Source of the DNA: Mesostigma viride
Lineage: Eukaryota; Streptophyta; Mesostigmatophyceae; Mesostigmatales; Mesostigmataceae
Direction of reading: 5' to 3'
DNA: 64,000 bases
Assembly: GCA_009746045.1 (NCBI GenBank)
Contig: RPFO01000117.1
Coordinates: 62,001 to 126,000, forward strand
Under the pieces are notes generated by a model. It was not told where the DNA came from. It ran no database searches and was given only the letters and a program-made list of their open reading frames with translations. Below, piece after piece: positions 1-10,642 of this stretch. The stretch's first letter is position 1; each line of letters starts with the position of its first letter. The position numbers and the translations under genes were made by a program.

Positions 1-8
1 TGTCCTCC

Positions 9-37
9 TTGTCCTGCTTCTTGTTGTTGTTGTTGTT

Positions 38-82
<45 letters not shown>

Positions 83-2742
83 ACTGTTGTTGTTGTTGTT
101 GCTGGAGCTGCCCCCCTTGGAGGGAGACTGCCCCTTACCCTTGCCCTTGCCCCAGCCCCTGCCCTTGCCCTTGCCCTTGCCCTTGCCCTTGCCCTTAAAC
201 ATTTGTCCCAGCAGGGACTTGACTTCTGCCATAGTGACAGGTCTCTTGCTCCTGTCTTCCCTCTCCCTATCCTCCTCCTCCCTCTCTTCCCCCCTGACCC
301 TCTTTACAGAGGTGCCCATGGCCCCCTGGCTAAGGGGAGCCAAGGCCAGCTTGATATAATCCAATGCCTCCTTCATGTCCTCCCAGTACTTTGCCATTCC
401 TGTGGCAAGCATAGCGTAGGTGTTTTTGTCAAGTTTGAGTTTCTCAAGGAAGAACGCAGCAAGAACTTGTGATCTAGCTGCTGGACATCAGGACGTGCTT
501 TGATGGCTAGCTCATATTTCTTTGTCTCAGCCACATAGTCCACTGATGTGACCCTGTATTCCTCTACCCACCTGAATGCCCCATATATGTCCACAGATGA
601 GGGGGTGGAGAGGAGGTCAGTTAGCTCCTTCATGAAAGCCTCCCAAACTGCCCTAGCCTGCGTGTCCTGCCACTTGGGATACCTACGCTGGAAGACAAGA
701 ATGAGATTCTGAATCTGAGAAGAGGACTGATGGTAGAAATCCCCCTGCATGAGAGATCCAAACCAATTCTTGACATTCAGTTCCTCCCTAGCCAGCTGCA
801 GAGAGAGAAGTGCATGATTCCCCTGCTCCCTAGTATACCCCTCAGGCAGCCCCCTGACATTAATCCTATCCACAGGACGGTTTTCATTGTAAGTGGGCAA
901 CCTAGAGGGGGATGCAGGGGGAGAGGGAGAAGATGGTGTTGCTGCTGCAGCATTCACAGGAGAGACCTGCTGAGAGGGAAGTGCTACTTGAGTGAGCTGA
1001 GCAGGATGGGCAAACATGGGCTGTGTAGGAGGGTTAGACAACATAGGGGTGGGCTGGGTGGGGGTGTGAGTGTGTGTCACTTCCCGCCTCCTGCTGCGGG
1101 CCTCCTCCCAATCATGGAAGGTGGGAGAGAGGGACACTTCATCGTCAGTAGGGTTAGTAAGATCATGATGCAACCAGGTAGGCAGAGTTAGCCACCTACC
1201 CGCCCCTCTCAGGATGGCGTTGTGCAGGAGCTCCAGCAAACGCACCAGACGCACCCTGCTGCCCTGCACCCTCCTCCCTGAGAGGAGAGCCTGCAGGGCA
1301 GGCAGCAGGTCGTCGCACACCCTGCGTGTGCCCTCTTGGAGGTTGGGCAGGCCCAGGATGTGCGTGATGATTGCACACACCAGGCTGCCCGCCTCCGCGA
1401 CGTGCATCTGCTGGCTCCTGTCGGCCAGCCCACGGAAGGAGGCTGTGGCTGTCTGTATGGCACGCCACACGGCCTCATCACCAGGGTGATGAAGTCGCGA
1501 CCTTGCAGGTCGCCCTCCAGCAGTGCTGGTTGCTGCCCAGCTGCGGTGGGACCCTGGGGCCCCTCCGGCCCTGCCAGGGACTTGTCCTTGTTGCGACTAG
1601 AGGGGGCCTGCCCCCCAGAGCCGCTGGAGGTGCCCGTGACACCCTCCATGGGGGCTGCATCCCCCGCCAGCGCCGGAGGCGCCGGCGTCGCTGCCGGGGT
1701 CCCTGCGACCCCGGGCGCTTGTGTCGCCGCCGGGGTCCCTGCGACCCCGGTGGCCTCCTCAGCCACCTGGCCCCCCACGCTGGGCGGGGGAGCCTGCGGC
1801 TGAGGTTGGACCCTCTGACCTGCCAGAGGGTCCTGGGTGGCTTCACCACCCATGGGCGTGTTGGGGGCGTCTGCCGCCCCGCGCCCCGTCGCAGGCGGCA
1901 TCGCAGCCGCCTCACGCCTATCCGGGCCCCAGCCAACTGGCGTGACTTGGGGCCACGCTGGCAACGGAGTCAGCGCGATCTCTGGTCTGGAGACCACGCG
2001 CAGCGCCTCTCTCTGGCGCTGCCTGGACGCCCACTGATCAACAGTGCCGGGGTTGTGCCTCGGCCGATTGGCGAAACAGTACAGCCAAACCGCCACCTGA
2101 ACCAGTGGGAGCTGCATCCTAAGACGCCCCTCGATCAGCGAGTGCACCCGATGAACCTCTATCGCGTGTATCTCCTCATCTGGAAGCAACTGAAAACGAT
2201 CGAGCAAGATCCGGCCGTTCACCGCAATGAACGCCGGGATGTCGTCCTCCCCAAGGGGGAGAAAATGGGGTGGGCGCCCGAACATGACCGGGGGCGGAAC
2301 ATGTTCCCCATACCGGTCAATGTCCATGGTGGCCATCTGTCGGCCCACGGAAAGGTTGCCAGACGTCGCAGGTGTCTGCGACGAAAGCTCAAGCGAAGGC
2401 CGAGGCCTCGCAGGCGGCACCTCGCCATCCTCCTCGGAGGAATCACTCCGCTCACGACCCCCGTCACCTGCGACGGGGAACGTCGTGCCCGGGGGACCTG
2501 CCCCCCAGGTGCCATGGCGGACAAACCGCCAGTGGCAAACGGCCGCCCGCTCGCCATCCCCCGGGCGCCGGGCCCCACCTGCGGGCCCCGACGCCTGGGT
2601 TGGTCAGCGACCACCGTGCGGAAGGGACGTTGGGCGTCACCCTCGCATCGGTGGTGGAGGGCGTGCCCTCCGGCGAAAGGCGGGGTGAGGTGCGCCTGGC
2701 AGGCGCCTTCCCCTTGTTGTTGTTGCCGTTGTTGGAAGCCAT
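9..2742 (-). pseudogene. gag of family A copy 1, frameshifted
   Basis: The start matches the intact gag of copy 2 (MASNNGNNNKGK at 2742). Reading continues in pieces at 2742-2464, 2420-1209 and 1470-373, then into the Gly-Lys and Asn-rich tail near position 1. Comparison with copy 2 places one-base losses near 2625 (a C run after the codons for NVP), near 1488 (a G run before the codons for DEAVWRAI) and near 450 (a T run). At one site, near 400, copy 1 keeps a base that copy 2 lacks (GGAATGG against GGATGG). The product would be a capsid-nucleocapsid protein. Each difference is a single base, so residual sequencing error is as plausible as decay. Confidence 0.8.
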
Positions 2743-2786
2743 ATCTTTTTTTTGCTTGTAAAAAAAATATCGAACTTTTCAGTCCA

Positions 2787-3241
2787 AGTTGGATGGAGAC
2801 TAGGGACGACGAACAACTGCGAAAGCTGAGAGCGAATGATGATTGTATTACAATAATACAATGAGAGAGCGATGAAAGCTGAGGGCTCAGAATGGAACTG
2901 GGCAGACTCGGGTGCTGTGGCACTCCCCAGTGCTACGCCTATATGCCTATGGCGGTGCTACCTGCAGCACACGACCAGTGGACAAGTGTACACTGCAATG
3001 CCATGCGACCACGTCACTAGCAACCAGCTAAGACTCGGCCCGTCAGGCCCGGCTACACCGGACCTGGCGGGTCGAGCTAGCACCTAGGAACAGTCTGGCA
3101 CTAACCGCACATCGGTCCACATGACACCTCAGTACCGTACACCCTGCCGTACTGTACTGAGGTGTCCCGCTCAGCCGCGGTAGGCAATACGCGGCGCGCA
3201 GGCCGGAAATCCGTGTGTCAGCCTAAGCATCTCATCTAACT
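2787..3241 (-). repeat. LTR of family A copy 1 (455 bp)
   Basis: The reverse complement matches 14099-14553 over its full length. It begins AGTTAGATGAGATGC and ends CCATCCAACT. The termini are the inverted repeat AGTT/AACT rather than TG/CA. Near the internal end lies the AT-rich hyphenated palindrome TTGTATTATTGTAATACAA, which could form a hairpin. Confidence 0.9.
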
Positions 3242-4853
3242 GCAGTTGCCCCTTGCGTGCGCGGTGGATGTACGTGTGTGTGCAGCCGCCCCTTGCGTGC
3301 GCGGTGTGTGTACATGTGAGTGCAGCTGCCCCAAGCGTGCGCGGTGTGTGTACATGTGTGTGCAGTTGCCCCTTGCGTGCGCGGTGGATGTACGTGTGTG
3401 TGCAGCCGCCCCTTGCGTGCGCGGTGTAGGTACGTGTGTGTGCAGCCGCCCCAAGCGTGCGCGGTGTGTGTACGTGTGTGTGCAGTTGCCCCTTGCGTGC
3501 GCGGTGTGTGTACATGTGTGTGCAGTTGCCCCTTGCGTGCGCGGTGTATGTACGTGTGTGTGCAGCCGGCCCTTGCGTGCGCGGTGGATGTACGTGTGTG
3601 TGCAGCCGGCCCTTGCGTGCATGGTGTGTGTACGTGTGTGTGCAGCCGGCCCTTGCGTGCGCGGTGGATGTACATGTGTGTGCAGTCGCCCCTTGCGTGC
3701 GGTGTGTGTACATGTGAGTGCAGCTGCCCCAAGCGTGCGCGGTGTATGTACGTGTGTGTGCAGCCGCCCCGTGGTTGCGCGGTGTATGTACATGTGTGTG
3801 CAGTTGCCCCTTGCGTGCGCGGTGTATGTACGTGTGTGTGCAGCCGGCCCTTGCGTGCGCGGTGTAGGTACGTGTGTGTGCAGCCGCCCCAAGCGTGCGC
3901 GGTGTGTGTACATGTGTGTGCAGTTGCCCCTTGCGTGCGCGGTGTGTGTACGTGTGTGTGCAGCCGCCCCTTGCGTGCGCGGTGGATGTACGTGTGTGTG
4001 CAGTTGCCCCTTGCGTGCGCGGTGGATGTACGTGTGTGTGCAGCCGGCCCTTGCGTGCGCGGTGTATGTACATGTGAGTGCAGCTGCCCCAAGCGTGCGC
4101 GGTGTGTGTACATGTGTGTGCAGTTGCCCCTTGCGTGCGCGGTGGATGTACGTGTGTGTGCAGCCGCCCCTTGCGTGCGCGGTGTAGGTACGTGTGTGTG
4201 CAGCCGCCCCAAGCGTGCGCGGTGTGTGTACGTGTGTGTGCAGTTGCCCCTTGCGTGCGCGGTGTGTGTACATGTGTGTGCAGTTGCCCCTTGCGTGCGC
4301 GGTGTATGTACATGTGTGTGCAGTTGCCCCTTGCGTGCGCGGTGTATGTACGTGTGTGTGCAGCCGCCCCTTGCGTGCGCGGTGTAGGTACGTGTGTGTG
4401 CAGCCGCCCCAAGCGTGCGCGGTGTGTGTACATGTGTGTGCAGTTGCCCCTTGCGTGCGCGGTGTGTGTACGTGTGTGTGCAGCCGCCCCTTGCGTGCGC
4501 GGTGGATGTACGTGTGTGTGCAGTTGCCCCTTGCGTGCGCGGTGGATGTACGTGTGTGTGCAGCCGCCCCTTGCGTGCGCGGTGTGTGTACATGTGAGTG
4601 CAGCTGCCCCAAGCGTGCGCGGTGTGTGTACATGTGTGTGCAGTTGCCCCTTGCGTGCGCGGTGGATGTACGTGTGTGTGCAGCCGCCCCTTGCGTGCGC
4701 GGTGTAGGTACGTGTGTGTGCAGCCGCCCCAAGCGTGCGCGGTGTGTGTACGTGTGTGTGCAGTTGCCCCTTGCGTGCGCGGTGTGTGTACATGTGTGTG
4801 CAGTTGCCCCTTGCGTGCGCGGTGTATGTACGTGTGTGTGCAGCCGCCCCTTG
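3242..4853 (+). repeat. 40-bp minisatellite, block 1
   Basis: Head-to-tail 40-bp units built on CAGCCGCCCCTTGCGTGCGC followed by GGTGTATGTACGTGTGTGTG. Variation is confined to a few positions: CCG/TTG/CTG after CAG, CTTG/CAAG, GCGC/GCAT, GTAT/GGAT/GTGT/GTAG, and ACGTGTGTGT/ACATGTGAGT. The block ends inside a unit at CCTTG, where family C inserted. Long ORFs across it in several frames are repeat artefacts. Confidence 0.97.
4849..4853. other. target-site duplication, left copy (CCTTG)
   Basis: CCTTG directly precedes the AGTT terminus of the family C LTR and is repeated after its AACT end at 10643-10647. Joining the flanks restores an unbroken satellite unit. Confidence 0.92.
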
Positions 4854-5198
4854 AGTTGAGTAACTCTAGAGCCCTAGGATCTGGCTCTAAGTTCCCCATG
4901 TCCGTCCGCACGCCTCCCGCTAGCGTCCGCTAAGCCGCCGGCTATAATCCGGCGGTCCGACGCGGGCGACCGGTCTAAGGGCGGCGCCTAGGGCCGGCGC
5001 CACCTAGGCCCCAGTCCGGGGCCTTATCCGGGTCAGTACGGACGGCTAGCTTGTCCCACGGTTACGGCTAACCGGATAGGGTTTGCTGGCTAAGACATAA
5101 ACCAGTGGTGGGCCAGCTCCGACAGTAGTTCTCTGTGTTCACCTTATCCCAAGCTCAACGTGACCGACCGCCATAGCTGAGCCGGTCGGGCTTTAACT
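4854..5198 (+). repeat. 5' LTR of family C (345 bp)
   Basis: Starts AGTTGAGTAACTC and ends GGGCTTTAACT. Contains GGCTATAATCC, a possible TATA-like core at about 4939, and GC-rich inverted repeats. It is followed at 5199 by TGTATTCATAAAAC, the expected primer-binding position, although this does not begin with the usual TGG. Confidence 0.93.
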
Positions 5199-5209
5199 TG
5201 TATTCATAA

Positions 5210-7633
5210 AACATTGCCAATCTAGTTCGCATTGCGGACGACAACAAACAAACCTGGGAAGTTTTTTACAACGGTCTAGATGCCCACTTGTCGCGGTCTA
5301 AGGAAGAGGCCGACGAGCAAGCCTTCAACGACTTCGAGGGCTATGCAGTTAATAAGGCAAATTTGCCCGGGGCTGCACGTGATTTCCAGGTCTTCGTGCA
5401 CAAGCACAAGCTGCTAGATACACTCAAGCCCATTTTCCTGTGCAATCGCTTTCTCAAGAAATGCGACCTCTCGTCGGATGTGCATCTGACCATAGCGACG
5501 GAACTCAAAAAGAAGAGTGCCGTCAGTTTCGACGAGGGCATGCTGTATCTGATTTCATGCTTCAAGAGTGCGCAGTCCAAGCCGGCTGCCTCGGCTGCTC
5601 TACCATCCCTGCGCAAGGTGGATGCCGGCGCGTCTTCTTCTTCAGGCGCAGAGGCTCCCATTACGCGGTCGGAGCTTACGGCCATCCTGAAAAAGGTCGT
5701 CGGCCACGGCAACAACGGGGGCCAGCGAGGGCGCAAGCGCGGGCATGGTGGCGACGCCAAGCAGGGTGATAATCCCCCGGCCAAGCGGCAGCAGGGGGCG
5801 TCTACTGACCGCAAGCAACGCTGTGAGCGCTGCTTCGGACGTCGCCATGTCCGGGATGACTGCCGAGTTCGCCCGGACCTGGAGCTCGAGGACAACCTTT
5901 GCCGCAAGTGCCACGACGTTCTGCGTGGTCACAGCGTGGAGGCGTGCAAGGCCAAGCGCATCGTCGTCCACGGCACACGCAAGGAGTGGGCAGAGCGACG
6001 GGCAGCACGAAAGTCAGGTGAGAGCACGCTCGATACCCCTTCTTTTGCTCAATGCGTCACGCTGAACCGGGCCGTCGTAGAGCCTGACGTCGTTCCTAAA
6101 AGCAACGTGACTGCATCCTCTGTCTCCTTCCGTGATGTGCTCACGCAATCCGTTGATGCTGCTCTGGCTCTGTCGCGCCAGGATCACGTGCTTCCTGAGC
6201 ACGGGTCTACAATGCGTGACCTAAGCAATGTGGTGTCTTCTAGGTCGGGTGTGTACAACGCCGAGCGACCAAGCACTACTGCAGCACCCCAGCTAGATAC
6301 TGGGGCGGTTGGGCCTATGAGGAATGTTGTGACAGTGCAAGAGAATGCTGGGCGGGCAGATGTTCTCGGTACACACCACCCTAGTGTGGATCTTCACATT
6401 GGCAAGGTGCTCACACGGGCGGCCTTTCGTGCAGCCTCTGAAGCTGCCCAGTTAGCCAATGTCACTACCCCAGTAGTCACCCCACCTGTTGAGAACCCTG
6501 ACAATGCCACTGCACCTCAGGCTGTCACCCTGAAGCTGTTAGCATACCAGATGCACCGTGCATACGGGCATGAGGCCCAAGCCGAGGTAGAGGGGGCACA
6601 CATGTTGGGGGCACCTTTATACAACGAGCTGAAGAATGTGCGTGCTCAGTGTCCTGCCTGCATCAAGATCAGGAAGAAGTCGCGTAGGCGGCATGCCAAG
6701 ACTCCACCCTTGGAGCGAGGGTACCTTGTGGGGGATGTCATGCACATGGAAGGGGGGGACACCTATTTCATAGTCAAGGATAGGTTCAGCAAGGCCACCT
6801 ACATTGAGCCGCTGCCCCACATGTATGAGGCTGACCTGCACAGGGCTATCAAGATCAGCCTGGCTTTCTTTCATCCCGTAGTGGAGCTCATGCTAGACCA
6901 GCAGTTCCGCTGTGTGCAAGGTTTGCCGGGGATGGAGGCCGTGGTCATCGTGGGGCGTGAGGATCACGGCAATATGGGCATGATAGATCGCACTGTAAGC
7001 TATGTCAAGACTGTGGCAGCCAAGCGACAGGATAACCCACATGGCAAATCCTACGCGGTCAAGACGGCGTGGTGCAAGGAGCTCATGCATGTGTGCAACC
7101 ATAGGCACGTGCTTGATGTCAAGGGCTTTGGGCTAGTCACGCCTCGGGGGCTGTCAGCGGGCACCTACTCACCCGAGGTAGTAGAGGCATACCAGCAGCA
7201 TCTACAGGATACCGCCGCCAAGCTGCGGCTCAAGGATGCCACGCTGCCTGATTTGTCTAGCGCTTTTGAGGTCGGGCAGTTGGTCATGTTCCACAAGGAG
7301 AGCTCGCCCAGCGGCAAACGGGGCACCATGCAGGGGCCTGGGGCCATCACAAAGTTAGACTGGCCGCTGCGGGTCATAGACATAGAGTGGAATGATCGGG
7401 TGTATAGGGTACCATGGGCATCGGTGGCAGGCTATAAGCAAGGGGATAGCATGGAGAGTGAGCTGGCAGCCAACAGGGCACTGGGGTGGGTAGTGAAGGA
7501 TAATGCGCCTGTCGTAGCATCTGAGGTGGTACCCCACGGGTCGCTCCCAGGGGCAGACACAGCTACACCCCCCCCTCCCCTGGGCCCCAATATGACCCCG
7601 TGGATGGGTGGGATGAGGATGGGGTGGGTTTGA
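5210..7633 (+). CDS. family C gag-integrase polyprotein
   Basis: The frame is open from the stop at 5207 to 7633. The first in-frame ATG is not until 5540, yet the upstream residues look coding, so translation may start at a non-AUG codon or on a spliced leader. The N-terminal part is capsid-like. Two zinc knuckles follow at about 5821-5950: C-x2-C-x4-H-x4-C, then C-x2-C-x6-H-x4-C. The integrase occupies about 6535-7200: an H-x4-H...C-x2-C zinc domain, then a catalytic core with Asp in GDVMHMEG and Asp in MLDQQF. Twenty-nine residues later the expected Glu is Asp (MIDRTVSYVK). A basic linker and a chromatin-side tail follow. The protein would package element RNA and insert the cDNA. The second half of pol lies in the -1 frame. 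Confidence 0.85.
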   Translation, partial: NIANLVRIADDNKQTWEVFYNGLDAHLSRSKEEADEQAFNDFEGYAVNKANLPGAARDFQVFVHKHKLLDTLKPIFLCNRFLKKCDLSSDVHLTIATELKKKSAVSFDEGMLYLISCFKSAQSKPAASAALPSLRKVDAGASSSSGAEAPITRSELTAILKKVVGHGNNGGQRGRKRGHGGDAKQGDNPPAKRQQGASTDRKQRCERCFGRRHVRDDCRVRPDLELEDNLCRKCHDVLRGHSVEACKAKRIVVHGTRKEWAERRAARKSGESTLDTPSFAQCVTLNRAVVEPDVVPKSNVTASSVSFRDVLTQSVDAALALSRQDHVLPEHGSTMRDLSNVVSSRSGVYNAERPSTTAAPQLDTGAVGPMRNVVTVQENAGRADVLGTHHPSVDLHIGKVLTRAAFRAASEAAQLANVTTPVVTPPVENPDNATAPQAVTLKLLAYQMHRAYGHEAQAEVEGAHMLGAPLYNELKNVRAQCPACIKIRKKSRRRHAKTPPLERGYLVGDVMHMEGGDTYFIVKDRFSKATYIEPLPHMYEADLHRAIKISLAFFHPVVELMLDQQFRCVQGLPGMEAVVIVGREDHGNMGMIDRTVSYVKTVAAKRQDNPHGKSYAVKTAWCKELMHVCNHRHVLDVKGFGLVTPRGLSAGTYSPEVVEAYQQHLQDTAAKLRLKDATLPDLSSAFEVGQLVMFHKESSPSGKRGTMQGPGAITKLDWPLRVIDIEWNDRVYRVPWASVAGYKQGDSMESELAANRALGWVVKDNAPVVASEVVPHGSLPGADTATPPPPLGPNMTPWMGGMRMGWV

Positions 7634-9918
7634 CGGGACCTAGTGCACGTAGTGACTCACCTCCTGTGCTAGCCACGGATAATGTGGGAGGCCCGCCTAG
7701 CGTGGCCTCGCCGGAGGGTCAGGGTCCTGCCCATGCGCCTCGCCCACCTAGGGACCTGGCTTCAACGGTCACGGCCTTGTGGCGTGCTCAGGCGCTTAAA
7801 GCGAAAGCTGCATCAGGGGTGGCTCAGGTCAAAACTCTCTCACAGGGGGTCAGGCCGGTTAAGTCAGCCTTGTTTCCTACGTGTAGACCGTGGCAGCTGG
7901 TGGCTGTGGACACGCAAGCATCCGTGTCTATTATCTCTCGTCGGGCAGCCACCCTGTATCCAGTGCTAGAGTCGCCGTACAAATCGGTGACCGACTTTGC
8001 AGGCACTTCGGCATATCAAGTTACCGGGATGGTGGTGCTGCCGGTGTTGGGCATTGACACGCCGTTTCACGTCGTGGATGGCTACGAGGATGTGGCCTTG
8101 CTGGGCGAACCTTTCGTATCATACCCGGGGTTCTCAGTGTCCGCTGACTTGCTGTCAGTCGCGGGGGTGGGCAGCATCCCGCTTCGCGAGTACCACGCTC
8201 CATTGGGGGTGGTGGTCGGGCAGCCCGGCGTCGTGCGGCGCTTACCGATGGCGGCGTTTTCCACACCGCCGCTCGTCCAGTCCATCATTCAGCCTCAGGA
8301 TTGGCACCCGCGCAGCTTCGGCCTCCACTCACACTCACTGGCGGCGGATAGCCCTGTGACGTGGGAGCAACTTGTCCTGGACTGTCAAGATCCTCTCAAG
8401 TTTGCTTTGTGGCGCGACGCGTTCATTCGAGCCAAGGAGCAGTGGCGAGAGCGCGAGGTCTACCGAGGATTGGAGAGTGTGCCAGCCGGGGCCACGCGGT
8501 TGCGGTTGAAGTTCGTGCTCACCTACAAGCCGGACGAGACCAACTCTTCGGTGGTGTTCCGGGTAAGGCCCGTGGTCACGGAGACGAAGGGGTCCTCCCC
8601 GCTGGACGCCAAGGATCTTTATACCCCTGGGCTCAACCATGTTTCGCATCGGCTACTGACGGTCATCTACTTGGGCAAGCGGAACGCGGGCAAGGACTAC
8701 GGGATGTGGTGCGGTGACTTTCAGCGGGCATTCCTCCACAGCGACGCTGGGGTCGCGCAGCAAACATGGCAAGGCACCCGCTACGTGGTGAAGGTCCCGG
8801 TGGTCTGGCAGGATGGCACCATTGGCAGCGAGTATATCGAGCTGTTGACAGGGGTGGAGGGGCTGCAGAGCTCTCCCATCATCTTCCGCATTTCCGCGGA
8901 GGAGGTCTTGCAGAGCTTAGGGGCCACGTACCATCGCGCGGATCCTAACTTCTTTGTGGTCCCCACCGGCGTCCCTGGCGAGCCAGCCCTCTTCGTGTGG
9001 CATGGCGATGACTTCAAGCTGGTGGCACCTCGCACCTTTGCTACCCAGTTTCTTGCTGCAGTGGCGGCTAAGTTTCCCCTGGGCAGGGCGGTGGATCATG
9101 AGGAGGGTAAACCCGTGGTGTTTTGCGGCGTGCAGTCTACGTTGCAGCGGGATTCGCGTTCTGGCGAATGGGTCATGCACATGCAGGATAGCCGCAACTA
9201 TGTGGTTGACCTGCTGGCCGACCTCCCGTCCCCGCTGTTGGCAACCCATGGGCCCTCGGTTAAGGGCAAGCTCGGGTGGTTGGCGGACACGGTGGCACCT
9301 GATTTGGCGGTGCTCGCTCGCCTGCCCGATGATGTGCTGGAAGGACTAGGGTCCATTCATGTTCGGCGGCAGCTGGCCATGACGCCCGGCATTGTGCTTC
9401 GTGGGCTCGATTGCTCACAGCCGGTGCACCTCGAGATAGTGACGGATGCTAATCTAGAGACGCGCACAGTCAGCCAAGTGCGGGCCCGCATGGGGGCACT
9501 GTTCTTTATTAGCAATGAGGGACAGCCTGGCATGTTGTTAGATTGGTACTCGCGCTTGCACAGCCGCATTGCCACTAGCCCCAACACGGCTGAATGCCGG
9601 GGCATTGTTTCAGCTATCTCACATGGCATGTGGCTGCGGTACTTGCTGGGTTGGGTATTTGGCTCGTGTGGGTTCACTCTTCACTGGACTAGCACGGTGC
9701 ACACTGACTCACAAAGTTGTTTGGCCTTCCTTGACAATCCCTATGCGCGGTCACAGGACGTTGATTACCTCGTACTCGCTGAGGCGGCCTCCTGCGTCAC
9801 GCGTCTCCAGCACATCGCGGATGAACTCAATCCCGCGGATGCACTCACCAAGGAGGCGCGGGAGGCTGCCCCGCAGTACGCAGTGTTGCGCAAGCGCATG
9901 ACGATGCAACACCCGTGA
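7525..9918 (+). CDS. family C protease-like, reverse transcriptase and RNase H
   Basis: The frame is open from 7525. A GTG lies at 7600 but no early ATG, so it is probably reached from the upstream frame by -1 slippage at the eight-C run 7568-7575, where both frames are open. Order of domains: a retropepsin-like segment with D-T-Q-A at 7909-7920 and the downstream ALLGEPF motif (about 8095); RT with DFQRAFLHS (motif A) and H-G-D-D at 9001-9012 in place of Y-x-D-D; RNase H with Asp in VTDAN, Glu in TAECR, Asp in HTDSQS and the copia hallmark ADALTK near 9838. It would copy element RNA into cDNA in virus-like particles. The protease call rests on the motif pair only. Confidence 0.88.
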   Translation, partial: GGTPRVAPRGRHSYTPPSPGPQYDPVDGWDEDGVGLTGPSARSDSPPVLATDNVGGPPSVASPEGQGPAHAPRPPRDLASTVTALWRAQALKAKAASGVAQVKTLSQGVRPVKSALFPTCRPWQLVAVDTQASVSIISRRAATLYPVLESPYKSVTDFAGTSAYQVTGMVVLPVLGIDTPFHVVDGYEDVALLGEPFVSYPGFSVSADLLSVAGVGSIPLREYHAPLGVVVGQPGVVRRLPMAAFSTPPLVQSIIQPQDWHPRSFGLHSHSLAADSPVTWEQLVLDCQDPLKFALWRDAFIRAKEQWREREVYRGLESVPAGATRLRLKFVLTYKPDETNSSVVFRVRPVVTETKGSSPLDAKDLYTPGLNHVSHRLLTVIYLGKRNAGKDYGMWCGDFQRAFLHSDAGVAQQTWQGTRYVVKVPVVWQDGTIGSEYIELLTGVEGLQSSPIIFRISAEEVLQSLGATYHRADPNFFVVPTGVPGEPALFVWHGDDFKLVAPRTFATQFLAAVAAKFPLGRAVDHEEGKPVVFCGVQSTLQRDSRSGEWVMHMQDSRNYVVDLLADLPSPLLATHGPSVKGKLGWLADTVAPDLAVLARLPDDVLEGLGSIHVRRQLAMTPGIVLRGLDCSQPVHLEIVTDANLETRTVSQVRARMGALFFISNEGQPGMLLDWYSRLHSRIATSPNTAECRGIVSAISHGMWLRYLLGWVFGSCGFTLHWTSTVHTDSQSCLAFLDNPYARSQDVDYLVLAEAASCVTRLQHIADELNPADALTKEAREAAPQYAVLRKRMTMQHP

Positions 9919-10297
9919 GCCACACAGGGTTACGGCTCGGGCGCTTTATGAATACAGCCATAACTCACCCTGTGTTGCTAGCATTCACGAATATCATGGT
10001 GGTAGTTTTTTTTGCTTGTCATGACCATACCCTAGCCACGTTGGACGGTGCCTTGGGCCCGTCGGCGGGTCACTGGTCCTAATAAATGGGTCACCTTTTG
10101 TCTGGTGGCATAGTTGTTTTTTTTCTCGATACTTATTACATCACTATTCATGTGTGATCACAAGGGCGCGGGTCGATACCGTGGTGATTTTGACGGCCTT
10201 GAGGCCCCCTTGAGTTCCCTACCTTAGAGGGTTTTGTATGGTCTGCATTTGATGTAATTATTTTGATAATTAATCAAAGAACAAAAGAGTATGTCGG
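9919..10297 (+). other. 3' untranslated region of family C
   Basis: No ORF of note. AATAAATGGG at 10081 matches the AATAAATGGAG found downstream of family B pol and may be a polyadenylation signal. A purine-rich stretch (CAAAGAACAAAAGAG, about 10274-10289) just before the 3' LTR is the likely polypurine tract priming plus-strand DNA. Confidence 0.65.
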
Positions 10298-10642
10298 AGT
10301 TGAGTAACTCTAGAGCCCTAGGATCTGGCTCTAAGTTCCCCATGTCCGTCCGCACGCCTCCCGCTAGCGTCCGCTAAGCCGCCGGCTATAATCCGGCGGT
10401 CCGACGCGGGCGACCGGTCTAAGGGCGGCGCCTAGGGCCGGCGCCACCTAGGCCCCAGTCCGGGGCCTTATCCGGGTCAGTACGGACGGCTAGCTTGTCC
10501 CACGGTTACGGCTAACCGGATAGGGTTTGCTGGCTAAGACATAAACCAGTGGTGGGCCAGCTCCGACAGTAGTTCTCTGTGTTCACCTTATCCCAAGCTC
10601 AACGTGACCGACCGCCATAGCTGAGCCGGTCGGGCTTTAACT
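10298..10642 (+). repeat. 3' LTR of family C (345 bp)
   Basis: By eye, base-for-base identical to 4854-5198. Followed immediately by CCTTG and the rest of the interrupted satellite unit. Confidence 0.94.

Larger units (their letters stand above)
1..3241 (-). mobile_element. copia-type LTR retrotransposon, family A copy 1 (5' part, inverted, cut by window edge)
   Basis: Read on the minus strand, this is a 455-bp LTR (2787-3241), a short leader, and a gag region running off the window start within the Gly-Lys repeat and Asn tract. It matches the plus-strand copy at 14099-17340 almost base for base. The right edge (CTAACT, reverse of AGTTAG) abuts the 40-bp satellite at 3242. The first five flanking bases, GCAGT, would be the target duplication, but the other copy lies outside the window. 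Single-base deletions relative to copy 2 break gag into several frames. Confidence 0.9.
4854..10642 (+). mobile_element. complete copia-type LTR retrotransposon, family C (5,789 bp)
   Basis: Two 345-bp LTRs flank gag-integrase and protease-RT-RNase H reading frames. The element splits one satellite unit and is bracketed by the 5-bp target duplication CCTTG (4849-4853 and 10643-10647). I found no difference between the LTRs by eye, so the insertion is recent. The only interruption in coding capacity is a -1 frame change at a run of eight C. Domain order is zinc knuckles, integrase, protease-like, RT, RNase H. The RT and RNase H motifs place it in Ty1/copia. Confidence 0.95.

Noticed and set aside
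730-2864. Long plus-strand ORFs across family A copy 1
   Set aside because: Antisense shadows of GC-rich gag; the minus-strand reading is supported by the intact copy at 14598.
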